64,000 nt of DNA from Paenibacillus macerans (GCF_023715465.1 NZ_JAMBOE010000005.1:310001-374000); one strand, 5' to 3'; numbered from the stretch's first letter, positions 18,098 through 27,579 are shown. Program-made: numbers and translations. Notes: generated by a model not told the origin, from the sequence alone.

Positions 18098-18575
18098 AGT
18101 TGTGGTCTCCTTTTTCGATACAGTCCAAGGCGGTCCCGCATCTTGTATGTTTCATCGGCCGCATTTAGTCGGCTGCATTCATCGGCCGCAGCGCCGACCC
18201 TAACGGACACCAGCGCCGTTATTTCGCCAAAAACAACAGTTTGCATAACGTAACGGACACCTTAGGCCTTATTTGGCATTACAGCGTGCGTTTTCGGTCA
18301 TTTTCGGGCAAATAAGAGCGCTACGGTCCGTTAGAGCTTGAAACGCCGCCTATTTGAGCAAATAAGGTCGCTCAGGTCTGTTAGCCGTCCAGGCTGGCGG
18401 CGCCCACCGTCGGTACACCGGCCACGCAAGTGGCCGTGGCAACAATTGTCGTTACTCACACCAAGTCACTCACACCAAACGTGCCGCGCCACCTTCGTCA
18501 CACCGACCACACCATTGGTAGCACCAACCGTTTCCTCCGGTCACAACGTCCCAGACATCGCTGCCTCCACCTAAA
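18098..18575. other. intergenic spacer with TAACGGAC-type repeats inside the fructan operon
   Basis: No gene is seen. The sequence contains several TAACGGACACC / GTCCGTTAG motifs associated with TTATTT (about 18198-18385), like those at 52125-52200. This may be a break in the operon, but no convincing promoter was found in front of the fructokinase gene. Confidence 0.5.
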
Positions 18576-20030
18576 TTACGGCGCCAGCTCATAAATCGCC
18601 AGCGACTCCAGCGCAAAGTCCGCTTCCGCCACCAAAGAAAGGCCGGTGGCCTCCGGGCCAGGAAAGATCAGATCGGTAATGACGGCCTCCCCATCGTTGG
18701 CAAACACTTCAACGGAGGAGCAGTCCACGAAAATGCGCAGCTCGAGCTTTTCCCCCGCGGTGTGCAGCTTGGCCGCGTGTACGCCGCGGAATTGCTCGTG
18801 AAACTCGTGCTGTCCGGATTTCGTGCGGTCCACATAAACCTCCCCGGAAGCCGCGTTTACGCCGACAACCGTCTCCTGGCCGGCTCCCGTCCTGACCTTG
18901 AAAGCAAAGGACTCACCGGGTGCGGCTTCCACAACCAGCTCGCAGCTGTCCAGCCGCAGGGAACGCAGCGCGGCTTCCGCTTCCCCGGCGGCGACATTCG
19001 CCAGGCTGAGCACCGGCCGGCGCACACGCGCCAGTTCCCGCGCCGGTCTCTGCGTCAGAACGGTCGCACCGTTCCGGGATTCCAGAGCAAGTTCCCGCGG
19101 TACCGTCATCGCGCCGCGAAACTCTTCCGTCGGCGTAAGCTGCGCATACTTCCAGTTGCTCATCCAGCCGATCAGCAGCCTTCTGCCATCCTCCGCCGGG
19201 ATATCGGACCAACTGACGCCCGCGTAATTGTCCCGGCCATAGTCCAGCCAGCGAACCGCGCGCGAGTCTTCATCGGGCGTAAACGTCACGCCATCGAAAT
19301 CCCCGGTAAAATACTGCGTTCTCGACCCTTCCTCATAAGCGGGATGATCGCCCACGCTGACCAGCATCACCCATTTTTGCCGGGAGGCATCACCATCGAC
19401 CGGCAGCAGGAACAAATCGGGGCACTCCCAAACCGCCTCATGGAAGCCGATCCCGCTGCCGAATTCACTGGCGAACGTCCATGTTTTTAAATCGGGAGAA
19501 TGATACAGGCATACCGTCTGTCCACAAGCGAGGATCATAACCCAGCGCCGGGTGTCTTCATGCCAAAACACCTTGGGATCGCGAAAATCAACGAAGCGTT
19601 CATGTCTCAACACCGGATTACCCGCGTATTTCGTCCAAGTTCTGCCTTTGTCCTTGCTGTAGGCGATGCTTTGCATCTGCACGGGAGGTTTGCCTTCCGC
19701 TTCAAGGTGATGGGTGAAAATCGCGACCAGCCCCGGTTCCTCCCCGAAAAAGCCGGTGGTATTGCCCCAGTCCACTACCGCACTTCCCGAGAAAATCGTT
19801 CCGTTCTCATCGGGGAAAAGCGCAATGTCAAGCTCCTCCCAATGAACCAGGTCTTTGCTTACGGCATGGCCCCAGTGCATCGGCCCGTGGGTGGTTCCGC
19901 GAGGATAATACTGATAGAATAGATGGTATTCTCCGGTAAAATAAACCAATCCGTTCGGATCGTTCATCCAGTTCTTCTCCGGTGAGAAATGATACCTTCC
20001 TTTATAGTTTTGCTTGGTGATCTTCGTCAT
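18576..20030 (-). CDS. cytosolic GH32 beta-fructofuranosidase
   Basis: A 484-residue enzyme without a signal peptide. The GH32 blade motifs are all present: W-M-N-D24-P-N-G (nucleophile D24), FRDPK (about 148-152) and WECPD (about 200), followed by the C-terminal beta-sandwich. It should hydrolyse short fructo-oligosaccharides or sucrose after import by the adjacent ABC transporter. A sucrose-6-phosphate hydrolase role is less likely because the operon has an ABC importer rather than a PTS. The ribosome binding site AAGGAGAG is at 8 nt. It follows the binding-protein gene by 76 bp. Confidence 0.9.
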   Translation of the reverse strand: MTKITKQNYKGRYHFSPEKNWMNDPNGLVYFTGEYHLFYQYYPRGTTHGPMHWGHAVSKDLVHWEELDIALFPDENGTIFSGSAVVDWGNTTGFFGEEPGLVAIFTHHLEAEGKPPVQMQSIAYSKDKGRTWTKYAGNPVLRHERFVDFRDPKVFWHEDTRRWVMILACGQTVCLYHSPDLKTWTFASEFGSGIGFHEAVWECPDLFLLPVDGDASRQKWVMLVSVGDHPAYEEGSRTQYFTGDFDGVTFTPDEDSRAVRWLDYGRDNYAGVSWSDIPAEDGRRLLIGWMSNWKYAQLTPTEEFRGAMTVPRELALESRNGATVLTQRPARELARVRRPVLSLANVAAGEAEAALRSLRLDSCELVVEAAPGESFAFKVRTGAGQETVVGVNAASGEVYVDRTKSGQHEFHEQFRGVHAAKLHTAGEKLELRIFVDCSSVEVFANDGEAVITDLIFPGPEATGLSLVAEADFALESLAIYELAP

Positions 20031-20106
20031 TCCAGCGTCTCTCCTTTTGCCTCCGTAATAAAAACGTCTATTTCTATGGCTACCCGCCGTTTTCTATCCC
20101 TCGGTT

Positions 20107-21720
20107 TTACTGCTTCATAGCCCGGTCATAACCACCCTGCTTGATTTTCAGCCACTCCTGCAGCCCCAGCCGGTCGAGCTCCTGCAAATAGCTGTTCCAC
20201 TCTTGATCGATTTTGCCGTTTTGGTACCATTCGGTGCGTTTTCTCAGCACATAGGCGAACAGATCGGTTTCGATCGTCGTCAGCCGTTCCAGTTCATCAA
20301 TCGAATGGAATACGTTCGGCATCGCCTGCTCCGCCTTCATATGGGGAGCCATAACCTCCTTGACGATCTGCATTCTTTCCTTGGCGTCGTCCGGCACGGT
20401 GGTGTATTTGCCGAAGTAGCTGTCCAGAATCGCCAGTGGCCCCCCGACGCTCGTCTTCTCCCGTAGTTCGACCGGAGCGGTTCCGTTTAGCGGCAGGTGC
20501 TTCAGGCTGTTGCTCGCTTCGTCGTATTCGAAGATGTTTTGCTGCGTTTCGTCCCCGTAAGTGCCCCAGTTGTTCTGCACAGATTGAATCGGGTCGTACA
20601 TCTGGTCCACCCATTTGGCCGTCGCTTCCGGGTTTTTGTTGGTGCTCGTAACGACCATCCGGCCGCGGTGGAAGCCCAGCGCGTTCGTTTGGGCCACATT
20701 GATTTCACCGTTCGGCCCGGCTACCGGCGGCATGACCTCGTAGCTGTCATTAGCGCCCGTAATGTTGCTCTTGTCCCAGGTGAAATACAGGCCGTATCTG
20801 TGGTCCTTGCCTTTGGCGAGATACGTGCTCCAATCCTGCGTGTACGCTTCGACATCGATGAGTCCTTCTTTGTATAACTCGTTGATATATTTGACGGCGT
20901 TTTTGTAGCCTTCTTCGGCAGGCGCAAACACGACTTTACCGTCGTTCGTAACTACTGCGTGATCGGGATTTTCCCCTAAGCCAAACGCGGCGAACAGGAA
21001 CACCAAATCCTCAGCCCCCGGCTTGTTGATAAAAGACAGCGGAATTTCGTCGGCCTGCCCGTTTCCGTTCGGATCCTGGGTTTTGAAGGCGATCAGCACC
21101 TGCTTCAATTCCTCCGTCGTTTTCGGCATCTCAAGACCAAGCTTATTCAGCCATTCCACATTGATCCACGGAACGGCGTCGACGGATTGAATCCGCTCCT
21201 TCCCCTTGCCGAGCTCTTCGATCCACGGAAAAGCGTAGATGTTGCCGTCCGGCGCAGTGATCATCGCCTTGTATTCCGGCGCTTCTTCCAACACCTTTTG
21301 GAAATTCGGCATATATTGCTCGATCAGGTCGTTTAGCGGAATGATCGCCCCGTCCTTGGCCAGCTTAAGCAGCTCGTAATCGCCGTAACCGGCGTCGAAG
21401 ATGGCGTCGGGAAGATCGCCGCTGGCCATCGCGAGATTTCTTTTTTCCACGAACACATCCTTGGTGAAATTCTTCCAATCAATATGGACGTTCGTTTTTT
21501 CCTCCAGCCGTTTGAAAATCAGCTTGTCGTTAGGGTCGGCGGGGGCAAGCGGCGAGCTTTGCGTCATCATGTTCAGGGTGATCTTCCCGCTCGGGTCCTG
21601 TTCGTTGCCGGCCGAATTTTTGCTTCCCCCGTTGCCGCAGGCGGACAGCAGAAGCGCGGAAGCAAGTACGGAGACGGATACGGCTTTGCAGGCGAATTTC
21701 ACTTTTTGGCTTTTTACCAT
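20107..21720 (-). CDS. ABC transporter substrate-binding lipoprotein (LipO-like)
   Basis: A 537-residue extracellular solute-binding protein. The lipobox LLLSAC gives a lipidated Cys near residue 28, followed by a Gly/Ser/Asn-rich linker. The mature fold is the large cluster of binding proteins paired with LplB/LplC permeases in Paenibacillus and Bacillus (LipO-like, over 500 residues). The operon suggests fructo-oligosaccharides as ligand. No ATPase is encoded in the operon; such systems commonly share an MsmX-type ATPase encoded elsewhere. GGAGGTC precedes the ATG at 8 nt. Confidence 0.88.
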   Translation of the reverse strand: MVKSQKVKFACKAVSVSVLASALLLSACGNGGSKNSAGNEQDPSGKITLNMMTQSSPLAPADPNDKLIFKRLEEKTNVHIDWKNFTKDVFVEKRNLAMASGDLPDAIFDAGYGDYELLKLAKDGAIIPLNDLIEQYMPNFQKVLEEAPEYKAMITAPDGNIYAFPWIEELGKGKERIQSVDAVPWINVEWLNKLGLEMPKTTEELKQVLIAFKTQDPNGNGQADEIPLSFINKPGAEDLVFLFAAFGLGENPDHAVVTNDGKVVFAPAEEGYKNAVKYINELYKEGLIDVEAYTQDWSTYLAKGKDHRYGLYFTWDKSNITGANDSYEVMPPVAGPNGEINVAQTNALGFHRGRMVVTSTNKNPEATAKWVDQMYDPIQSVQNNWGTYGDETQQNIFEYDEASNSLKHLPLNGTAPVELREKTSVGGPLAILDSYFGKYTTVPDDAKERMQIVKEVMAPHMKAEQAMPNVFHSIDELERLTTIETDLFAYVLRKRTEWYQNGKIDQEWNSYLQELDRLGLQEWLKIKQGGYDRAMKQ

Positions 21721-21776
21721 TGTCTTTTGACCTCCCAGGTTTGTGCTTTAGGCAAAGCATTTATGTGCAGCCGGCG

Positions 21777-22658
21777 TTATTTCAGGGAGCCGACCATGAC
21801 ACCTTTCTCGAAGTATTTCTGGAAAAACGGATACATCACGACGAGCGGCAGGCTCGAAATCACGATCGCCGCGTATTTGATCATCTCGGACAACCGCTTC
21901 ATTTCCGCCATGGCCAGCTGGTCGGCGATCATGCCGGGATCAACCTGGTTCTGGATCAGGATCGACCGGAGCACGAGCTGCAGCGGGTGCAAGTTCGGAT
22001 TATCCAGGTAAATCATTGCGTCGAAATAGGCGTTCCATTGGCCAACAAAGGCGTACAGCGCCAGCACGAAAACGATCGGTTTGGACAGAGGCAGCACGAT
22101 GCGGAAGAAAATCATCGCTTCGGAAGCGCCGTCGACGTTGGCGGCCTCCCTCAACTCGTTTGGCACGCCTTTGAAAAACGTCCGCGACAAGATGATGTTC
22201 CATACGTTGACCGCGCCGGGAATGATGACCGCCCAGACCGTATCGATCATGCCGAGCTCTTTGACCAGCAGGTAAGTAGGCACCAGCCCGCCGCCGAAAA
22301 ACATCGTGATCAAAAACAAGGTCATAAAAAAACGGCGGCCAACCAGCCGGTGATCCGACAGGGCGTAACCCGCGAAGACCGACACCGTCACGGTGATCAG
22401 GGCAAAAGAAGTCGAGTACAGCACGGCGTTGCCGAACCCCCGGACCATCGCCGGGTTGGTCAGGATTTTCTTGTAACCGTCCAGCGTCCAGTCCGCAACG
22501 TTGAAGGACAGGCCCCGGCTAAGCAGTACGGAGGGGTCCATAAATGAGGCCACGACGACATAAATCAGCGGCACGACCACGATCAGTACGGCGAACACCA
22601 AACCGGCGGCGTTTAAGGCCAGCAGAAAACGGTCGAATTTCGAATGTTTGATGGGCAT
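21777..22658 (-). CDS. carbohydrate ABC permease, LplC/YtcP type
   Basis: A 293-residue membrane protein with six predicted helices and the EAA loop (ELREAANVDGASEAMIFFRIVLPLSKP, about residues 180-205), which docks the ATPase. It ends in the MVGSLK tail typical of LplC-type permeases. It pairs with the permease at 22882-23841 and the binding lipoprotein downstream to import oligosaccharides, presumably fructans. A decayed MITE-like repeat separates the two permease genes. Confidence 0.9.
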   Translation of the reverse strand: MPIKHSKFDRFLLALNAAGLVFAVLIVVVPLIYVVVASFMDPSVLLSRGLSFNVADWTLDGYKKILTNPAMVRGFGNAVLYSTSFALITVTVSVFAGYALSDHRLVGRRFFMTLFLITMFFGGGLVPTYLLVKELGMIDTVWAVIIPGAVNVWNIILSRTFFKGVPNELREAANVDGASEAMIFFRIVLPLSKPIVFVLALYAFVGQWNAYFDAMIYLDNPNLHPLQLVLRSILIQNQVDPGMIADQLAMAEMKRLSEMIKYAAIVISSLPLVVMYPFFQKYFEKGVMVGSLK

Positions 22659-22689
22659 GGCAGTTTGCTCCTTTCATTGCAATTGCGAG

Positions 22690-22880
22690 TTCAATAAGTC
22701 AGTTTTTCAGCACCGAGAAGGTTGAATGAAGCTAGGGACTGAGTAGCGGAGCTAAACGTTTTCGGAGAAAACGGCTTCGGAAGCATATGCTCTGAGCCTA
22801 CGTGAGCAACGGAAGGCCCGGCTGAATTCAAGATTCGATGCCGAATCCGCTTCTTGACGTGCTTCGTGATCAAAAGATGA
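22690..22880. repeat. second copy of the MITE-like repeat, inside the fructan operon
   Basis: Matches the 1072-1240 element in opposite orientation. Shared blocks include ACCGAGAAGGTTGAATGAAG, GGGACTGAGTAGCGGAGC and GTGAGCAACGGAAGGCCCGG. It carries an extra internal stretch of about 45 bp (22757-22800). Its terminal repeats are degenerate, so it looks old and immobile. It lies between two permease genes of one operon. Confidence 0.75.
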
Positions 22881-22881
22881 C

Positions 22882-23841
22882 TTAATAGAGGCCTTCGCCC
22901 TCGTTTAGCTTTTTAACCACAAAGTTCACGGTCACGAGCAGGATGACGTTGATAACGGAGTTGAACAACCCGACGGCGGCGGAGTAGGCATAATCCCCGG
23001 ACTGCAAACCGATTTTGTACACGTAGGTCGGAATGATCTCCGAGGTTGGCAGGTTCATGGCCGTTTGCATCAGGTAAGCCTTCTCGAACCCGATCGACAT
23101 GATTCCGCCGGCGGCGAGAATGAACACGATCGCCATAATCGGGCGGATCGTCGGCAGATCGATGTGGCGAATCCGCTGCAGCAGGTTGGCGCCGTCCAGG
23201 TTGGCCGCATGGTGCAGCTCCGGGTCCACGTTGGCCAGCGCGGCCACATAGATGATCGAGGACCAGCCGGCTCCCGTCCAAATATCCGACAAAATATAAA
23301 TCCACCGGAAATATTCGGGGCTTAACATGAACATGATCGGCTCATCCGTAATCCGGATGAACAACTGGTTGACTGGACCCGTCGGCGACAGGAAGATGAA
23401 CAGCATCCCAACGACGACCACAACGGAAATGAAATTGGGGGCGTACAGAAACAACTGGATGTTCTTTTTTACACCGGCCCGGCGGACCTGATTGAGCATT
23501 AGCGCCAGCAGGATCGGCACGGGAAAGCTGAGCACAAGCCCAAGCAAGCTTAATTTAAGCGTATTCATAAAAATCACTTCAAAGTTGGGTGAGGACAGAA
23601 ACTTGTCGAAATTTTTGAGTCCGACCCAATCGCTGCCAAGGATGCCTTTGATCGGACTGAAATCCTTAAACGCAATCACCGCTCCGTACATCGGCCCGTA
23701 TTTGAAGATCAAGGTAAGGATCAGGGCCGGCGCAAGCAGTAAATAGAGAAATCCATATTTCCGCAAATATTCGAAAGGGCTTTGTCCGCGGGATCTCCCG
23801 AGTGCCGATTTTCCTTGACCTGCCTTTATTGTGCTTTGCAA
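22882..23841 (-). CDS. carbohydrate ABC permease, LplB type
   Basis: A 319-residue permease with an N-terminal cytoplasmic stretch and six predicted membrane helices. The EAA loop is ELHHAANLDGANLLQRIRHIDLPTIRP (about residues 217-243), typical of LplB-type subunits. It is the first gene of the fructan operon, about 93 nt downstream of a predicted transcription start, and opens a same-strand row of six genes ending at the secreted GH32. Confidence 0.9.
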   Translation of the reverse strand: MQSTIKAGQGKSALGRSRGQSPFEYLRKYGFLYLLLAPALILTLIFKYGPMYGAVIAFKDFSPIKGILGSDWVGLKNFDKFLSSPNFEVIFMNTLKLSLLGLVLSFPVPILLALMLNQVRRAGVKKNIQLFLYAPNFISVVVVVGMLFIFLSPTGPVNQLFIRITDEPIMFMLSPEYFRWIYILSDIWTGAGWSSIIYVAALANVDPELHHAANLDGANLLQRIRHIDLPTIRPIMAIVFILAAGGIMSIGFEKAYLMQTAMNLPTSEIIPTYVYKIGLQSGDYAYSAAVGLFNSVINVILLVTVNFVVKKLNEGEGLY

Positions 23842-23940
23842 TTTTGTTACCTCCGTTCTCCCGGTAAGTTTACATTTTCTTGCGAAGTAAGGGCTTTCAG
23901 CAAAACCACTTGTTTACTGTCTGCACCTCGTTTCATTTAC

Positions 23941-23969
23941 AATTTAACAAACAAGATTCTCTGAGTCAA
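23941..23969 (-). promoter_or_regulatory. sigma-A promoter of the fructan operon
   Basis: Minus strand: TTGACT (23969-23964), a 17-nt spacer and TAAATT (23946-23941). The -10 overlaps TTTGTTAAA (23951-23943), whose inverted partner TTTAACAAA lies at 24005-23997 on the same strand. The pair is a candidate site for the divergent LacI regulator. Confidence 0.7.
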
Positions 23970-23996
23970 TATATTTTGTAAAATTATTTTTGTTCA

Positions 23997-24005
23997 TTTG
24001 TTAAA
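23997..24005. promoter_or_regulatory. candidate LacI operator half, partner of 23943-23951
   Basis: TTTGTTAAA here and TTTAACAAA at 23943-23951 form a 9-bp inverted pair with a centre-to-centre distance of 54 bp. It flanks the fructan promoter. Two operators about five helical turns apart would allow looping by a LacI-type protein. This is inference; the AT-rich background weakens it. Confidence 0.35.
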
Positions 24006-24152
24006 ATAAAATCTCGAAAATTTGCACAAAAAGCTATATTCACTGAACAAAAAACACTATAACAAACGACCCCACCAGAAACAGCAGCTAAAAAGCAGCA
24101 TTTTCCTTACAGCACACAAAACAAAAATGAAACAGCAAACCACGGAGGAGAT

Positions 24153-24181
24153 TTGACAAATGTAAACGGAATAAATGTAAA
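24153..24181 (+). promoter_or_regulatory. sigma-A promoter of the LacI-family gene
   Basis: TTGACA (24153-24158), a 17-nt spacer and TGTAAA (24176-24181). The spacer includes TGTAAACGGAATAA, a partial match to a CcpA cre site (TGWAANCGNTNWCA, two mismatches), so catabolite control is possible. Confidence 0.65.
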
Positions 24182-24309
24182 ATCAAACTGTGCATTTGTA
24201 AGATAATTGTTGCTATTTTTTCCGATCTATTATACATTGGTAATAGGAAATCTTTGCAAATACTCGCTTTTTATGCATCGTGACCCGAGGATATTATAGA
24301 GGTGAAATG

Positions 24310-25350
24310 ATGGCGAAGGAAAAAGTAACGATTCAGGATATCGCTGACGCTTTGGGCATCTCCCGCAACACGGCGTCCAAAGCGCTGAACGGAAGCGAAA
24401 GCATCCCGGCGGAAACGCGCAATAAAGTAATCAGAAAAGCCATTGAGTTAAAATACAAGCAGTTTGCCTTTATGGACAGCGATGGCCTTTTGTCCAAAAG
24501 TTCGGGCAACATCGCCTTGCTGACGGAGAACTTGCCGAACACATCCCATTTCGGTTCAACCCTGATCAGCGGCCTGGAAAAAAGAATCAGCGCCGAAGGC
24601 TACAACCTGTCCATTCATATCGTCAGGGACATTGAGCAAAAATCGCTGTCGCTGCCAAACAACTTCGACGCGGCCAATGTGGACGGCATCATCTGTATCG
24701 AGCTGTTTGATCTGGAATACAGCAACCTCATCACCGGGCTCGGCATCCCGACCATCTTTATCGATTGCTCGGCCTACGTTTGCTACCCGGATTTTCGCGC
24801 CGATGTACTGCTGATGGAGAACGAACACAGCACTTATCAGCTTACCAGAAAATTAATTGATGGCGGTTACAAAAGCTTTGGCTTTATCGGTGATTACAAC
24901 CATTGCCGCAGCTTTAACGAAAGATGGGCCGGGTTTAACCGTGCGCTGACCGAAGCTGGCATCGCTCTTGATCTATCCCGGTGCATCATCGACGACGACC
25001 GGCTGTTCTTCTCCACACCCGAATGGATGGACGAGCGGGTGGCCGGGATACGGGAGCTCCCTTCTGCTTTCGTCTGCGCGAACGATTACATTGCCGTGAG
25101 CGTGATGAAGGCGCTGAAGAACCGGAACCTGTCGATTCCCCAGGATATCGTCATCTGCGGCTTTGACAACGGACCTGAGTCTGTAATCGTCGAACCGCAT
25201 TTGACGACGGTCCATATCTTCAGCAACGAAATGGGCGTCAAAGCCGCCGAGATGCTTCTATCGCGCATTAAAGATCCAAATCAGCCCTACCAGGTCTCCC
25301 ATATCTACACCAAACCGGTCATCCGGGAATCCACGCCGAACATCGGCTAA
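24310..25350 (+). CDS. LacI-family transcriptional regulator of the fructan locus
   Basis: About 346 residues. The N-terminal helix-turn-helix is VTIQDIADALGISRNTASKAL, followed by the hinge helix region and a periplasmic-binding-protein-like sensor domain with blocks ICIELFD, GFIGDY, AFVCANDYIAVSVMKAL and ICGFDNG. The open frame begins at 24280 with GTG, but GAGGTG lies 5 nt before the ATG at 24310, and MAKEKVTIQDIA is the usual beginning. It is divergent from the sugar uptake and GH32 operon, so it is probably its repressor, responding to fructose, sucrose or a fructo-oligosaccharide. Confidence 0.9.
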   Translation: MAKEKVTIQDIADALGISRNTASKALNGSESIPAETRNKVIRKAIELKYKQFAFMDSDGLLSKSSGNIALLTENLPNTSHFGSTLISGLEKRISAEGYNLSIHIVRDIEQKSLSLPNNFDAANVDGIICIELFDLEYSNLITGLGIPTIFIDCSAYVCYPDFRADVLLMENEHSTYQLTRKLIDGGYKSFGFIGDYNHCRSFNERWAGFNRALTEAGIALDLSRCIIDDDRLFFSTPEWMDERVAGIRELPSAFVCANDYIAVSVMKALKNRNLSIPQDIVICGFDNGPESVIVEPHLTTVHIFSNEMGVKAAEMLLSRIKDPNQPYQVSHIYTKPVIRESTPNIG

Positions 25351-25643
25351 ATCCAGCCGGGAGAACATGCCTGACGGCGTCCTTTAACGGAGACAGAACG
25401 CGGTTAGCGCCGCAACTGCCGAAGATAGCGGTAATTTTTACCGCTGTCTCTGATATTCTCCCTCACGTTGAAGGAATAGCGGAACTTTAGGTACTTATTT
25501 TGTTGCCGGCCTTGGAAAAAGTGCACATCTGCCTCCATCCGTCGAGCATAGCGGTAAACAATTCCCTTATTTGGGCCGAAGTCCCTCACACGTCCGAAAT
25601 AGAGCCTTTTTTTACCGCTAATCCCGTGGCCCGCGCAAACATG
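25351..25643. other. intergenic spacer with AGCGGTAA hairpin motifs
   Basis: No gene is seen. AGCGGTAA / TTACCGCT at 25427-25445 forms a small hairpin after the LacI-family gene. Further AGCGG...CCGCTA motifs follow to 25620, like those at 8720-8925. They appear to be genome-wide spacer repeats. Confidence 0.5.
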
Positions 25644-25698
25644 AACGCCAACAACCACCTCCGGCTCCCAAAGGAGATCGGAGGTGGTTGTTGGCGTT
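25644..25698 (-). terminator. perfect 20-bp inverted repeat after the metal transporter operon
   Basis: AACGCCAACAACCACCTCCG at 25644-25663 and its exact complement at 25679-25698 enclose a 15-nt loop. It lies 33 bp beyond the last permease stop codon, in the convergent gap after the LacI-family gene. There is no T-run on either side, so it may act as a 3'-end stabiliser as much as a terminator. Confidence 0.5.
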
Positions 25699-25730
25699 GA
25701 CGGCCGTGAAAGCCGGGAGTCGCCGCCGTC

Positions 25731-26615
25731 TTAAGCGGCTGCGGCCGCTTTCACCCGCCGGCGCCGGCTCAGGCGGGCAACGAGACCGTGCGACGGCGAA
25801 AACAGAAACGCCAGCGCAAACAGCAGCCCGGCCACGGCGACCATGCAGCCGGCGATCGAAGCGTCCATCCATGTGGCGGCGTAATACCCGCCGGCGGCGC
25901 TGGCCGCGCCGATCAGCACGCTGAGGAGCAGCATCACGCTAAGCCGGTCGGTCAGCAGATAAGCCGCCGAAGCCGGGACGATCAGCATGCCGACGACCAG
26001 GATCGCCCCGACGCTTTCGAACGAAGCTACTGTGGACAAGGAGACCAGCCCCATCAGCAGATAATGGAACAACGCCACCGGGATGCCCACGGCGGCCGCA
26101 AGCGCCGGGTCGAACGCGCACAGCTTGAACTGCTTATAGAACAGCAGGATCGCCGCCAGCACGACAAGCAGCGTGCCGCCCAGCATCCACACGGCGGCCG
26201 GCCCCATGTCATAGCCGTTCCAGACCCAGGTGTCCCATTGCACGTAGGCAATTTCGCCAAACAGCACGCAGTCGAGATCGAGGTCGATATGGGCAGCGTT
26301 GCGGCTGATGAGAATGACGCCCACAGCGAATAACGCCGTAAACACAATGCCGATCGAGGCGTCCGACTGCAGCCCGCTGTGCTGAAGCGCCTGAATCAGG
26401 AAAACAGTAATCAGGCCAAGCACCGCCGCCCCGATTAGCATCAGCAGCGAATCCCGCGAGCTGCTCACCAGAAACGCGATCGCGATCCCCGGCAACACGG
26501 AGTGGCTGATCGCGTCGCCCACCATCGCCATTTTGCGCAAAATCAGAAAACATCCCAGCATGCCGCAGGCAGCGGCGACCAGCGTGCCGGTCACGATAAT
26601 CCACACATCGGCCAT
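25731..26615 (-). CDS. mntD: metal ABC transporter permease, MntD type
   Basis: Second permease of a manganese/zinc-type (ABC-3 family) importer. About 294 residues from the preferred ATG at 26615, which starts one base after the stop of the upstream permease; the longer frame to 26732 lacks family similarity. It has about eight hydrophobic helices, the AISHSVLPGIAIAF block (ATPase contact region) and VGMLIVPASAAYLLTD. A short Arg-rich, Ala-rich tail follows. The order SBP-ATPase-permease-permease equals Bacillus mntABCD. Mn versus Zn is inferred from this order and the operator-like sites upstream. Confidence 0.85.
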   Translation of the reverse strand: MADVWIIVTGTLVAAACGMLGCFLILRKMAMVGDAISHSVLPGIAIAFLVSSSRDSLLMLIGAAVLGLITVFLIQALQHSGLQSDASIGIVFTALFAVGVILISRNAAHIDLDLDCVLFGEIAYVQWDTWVWNGYDMGPAAVWMLGGTLLVVLAAILLFYKQFKLCAFDPALAAAVGIPVALFHYLLMGLVSLSTVASFESVGAILVVGMLIVPASAAYLLTDRLSVMLLLSVLIGAASAAGGYYAATWMDASIAGCMVAVAGLLFALAFLFSPSHGLVARLSRRRRVKAAAAA

Positions 26616-26616
26616 A

Positions 26617-27579
26617 TTACTCCGCCCCCCTTTCCACGGCGCCTGTGTTTTGGCGGATAACCGCCCCTTCCACGCGCTGCCGTACTTCGCTGCGGTTCCG
26701 CCAGTGCCGGACCCATTTTCCCAGCAGTCCACGGTTTGGCGCGAATAGCGCCGAGACCAAAAACAGCGAGGTGGCGGCCAGCACCGTCACCGGCCCGGTC
26801 GGCAGATTGGACAACGCCCCGCTGATCAGCGTCCCCGTAACGCCGGACAGCGCCCCAAACAATCCGGCCAACAAAACCATGAGGCCCAGAGCGTCCGTCC
26901 AATACCTGGCGGCCACCGCCGGCGTGATCAGCAGCGCCGCCACCAGCACGACGCCAACCGCCTGGATGCCGATGACGACGGCCACCACGGTCATGAACAG
27001 CAGCAGTTGTTCCAGGAAAGCCACGTTCATCCCCATGCCCCGGGCGAAGCCGGGGTCAAAGCTGACCAGCTTGAATTCCTTGAACAACAAGGTGCAGACG
27101 AGGATCAGCAGCAGCGAAACCGCCCCCATCAAATATACGTCGGACAGCATCATGGATGCCGCCTGGCCAAACATATATTTGTCCAGCCCGCTTTGATTGC
27201 CATTGCCGCTGTGCTGGATTTTCGTCAGCATAATGATGCCGATCCCGAAAAAGACCGACAACACGATGCCAAGCGCCGCGTCTTGCTTGATGCGCGAATA
27301 GCGGGTGATGGCCGATATGCCAAACGTCGCCAGCATCCCGGACAGGATCGCTCCGATGATGAACAGGCCCACCGATTTGACGCCGCTTAGCATGAAGGCG
27401 ATGCAGATGCCAGGCAGAGCGGCATGCGCCAGCGCGTCCCCCAGCAGGCTTTGTTTGCGCAGAAAAGCAAACGCTCCGATCACACCGCTCCCAAGTCCGA
27501 GCAGCAGCGAACCGGCTAAAATCCACTGCATGTTCGGATCCGTGATCCAAGAGATCAGGGTAACCAGCATGTTCGTCAC
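26617..27579 (-). CDS. mntC: metal ABC transporter permease, MntC type
   Basis: A 320-residue ABC-3 family permease with about nine hydrophobic segments. It has LLGDALAHAALPGICIAFML near residue 48 and a VVLVAALLITPAVAARYWTD block. The start overlaps the ATPase stop by four bases and its own stop abuts mntD, so all three are translationally coupled. The charged C-terminal tail after residue 285 is longer than usual and likely cytoplasmic. Confidence 0.87.
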   Translation of the reverse strand: MTNMLVTLISWITDPNMQWILAGSLLLGLGSGVIGAFAFLRKQSLLGDALAHAALPGICIAFMLSGVKSVGLFIIGAILSGMLATFGISAITRYSRIKQDAALGIVLSVFFGIGIIMLTKIQHSGNGNQSGLDKYMFGQAASMMLSDVYLMGAVSLLLILVCTLLFKEFKLVSFDPGFARGMGMNVAFLEQLLLFMTVVAVVIGIQAVGVVLVAALLITPAVAARYWTDALGLMVLLAGLFGALSGVTGTLISGALSNLPTGPVTVLAATSLFLVSALFAPNRGLLGKWVRHWRNRSEVRQRVEGAVIRQNTGAVERGAE

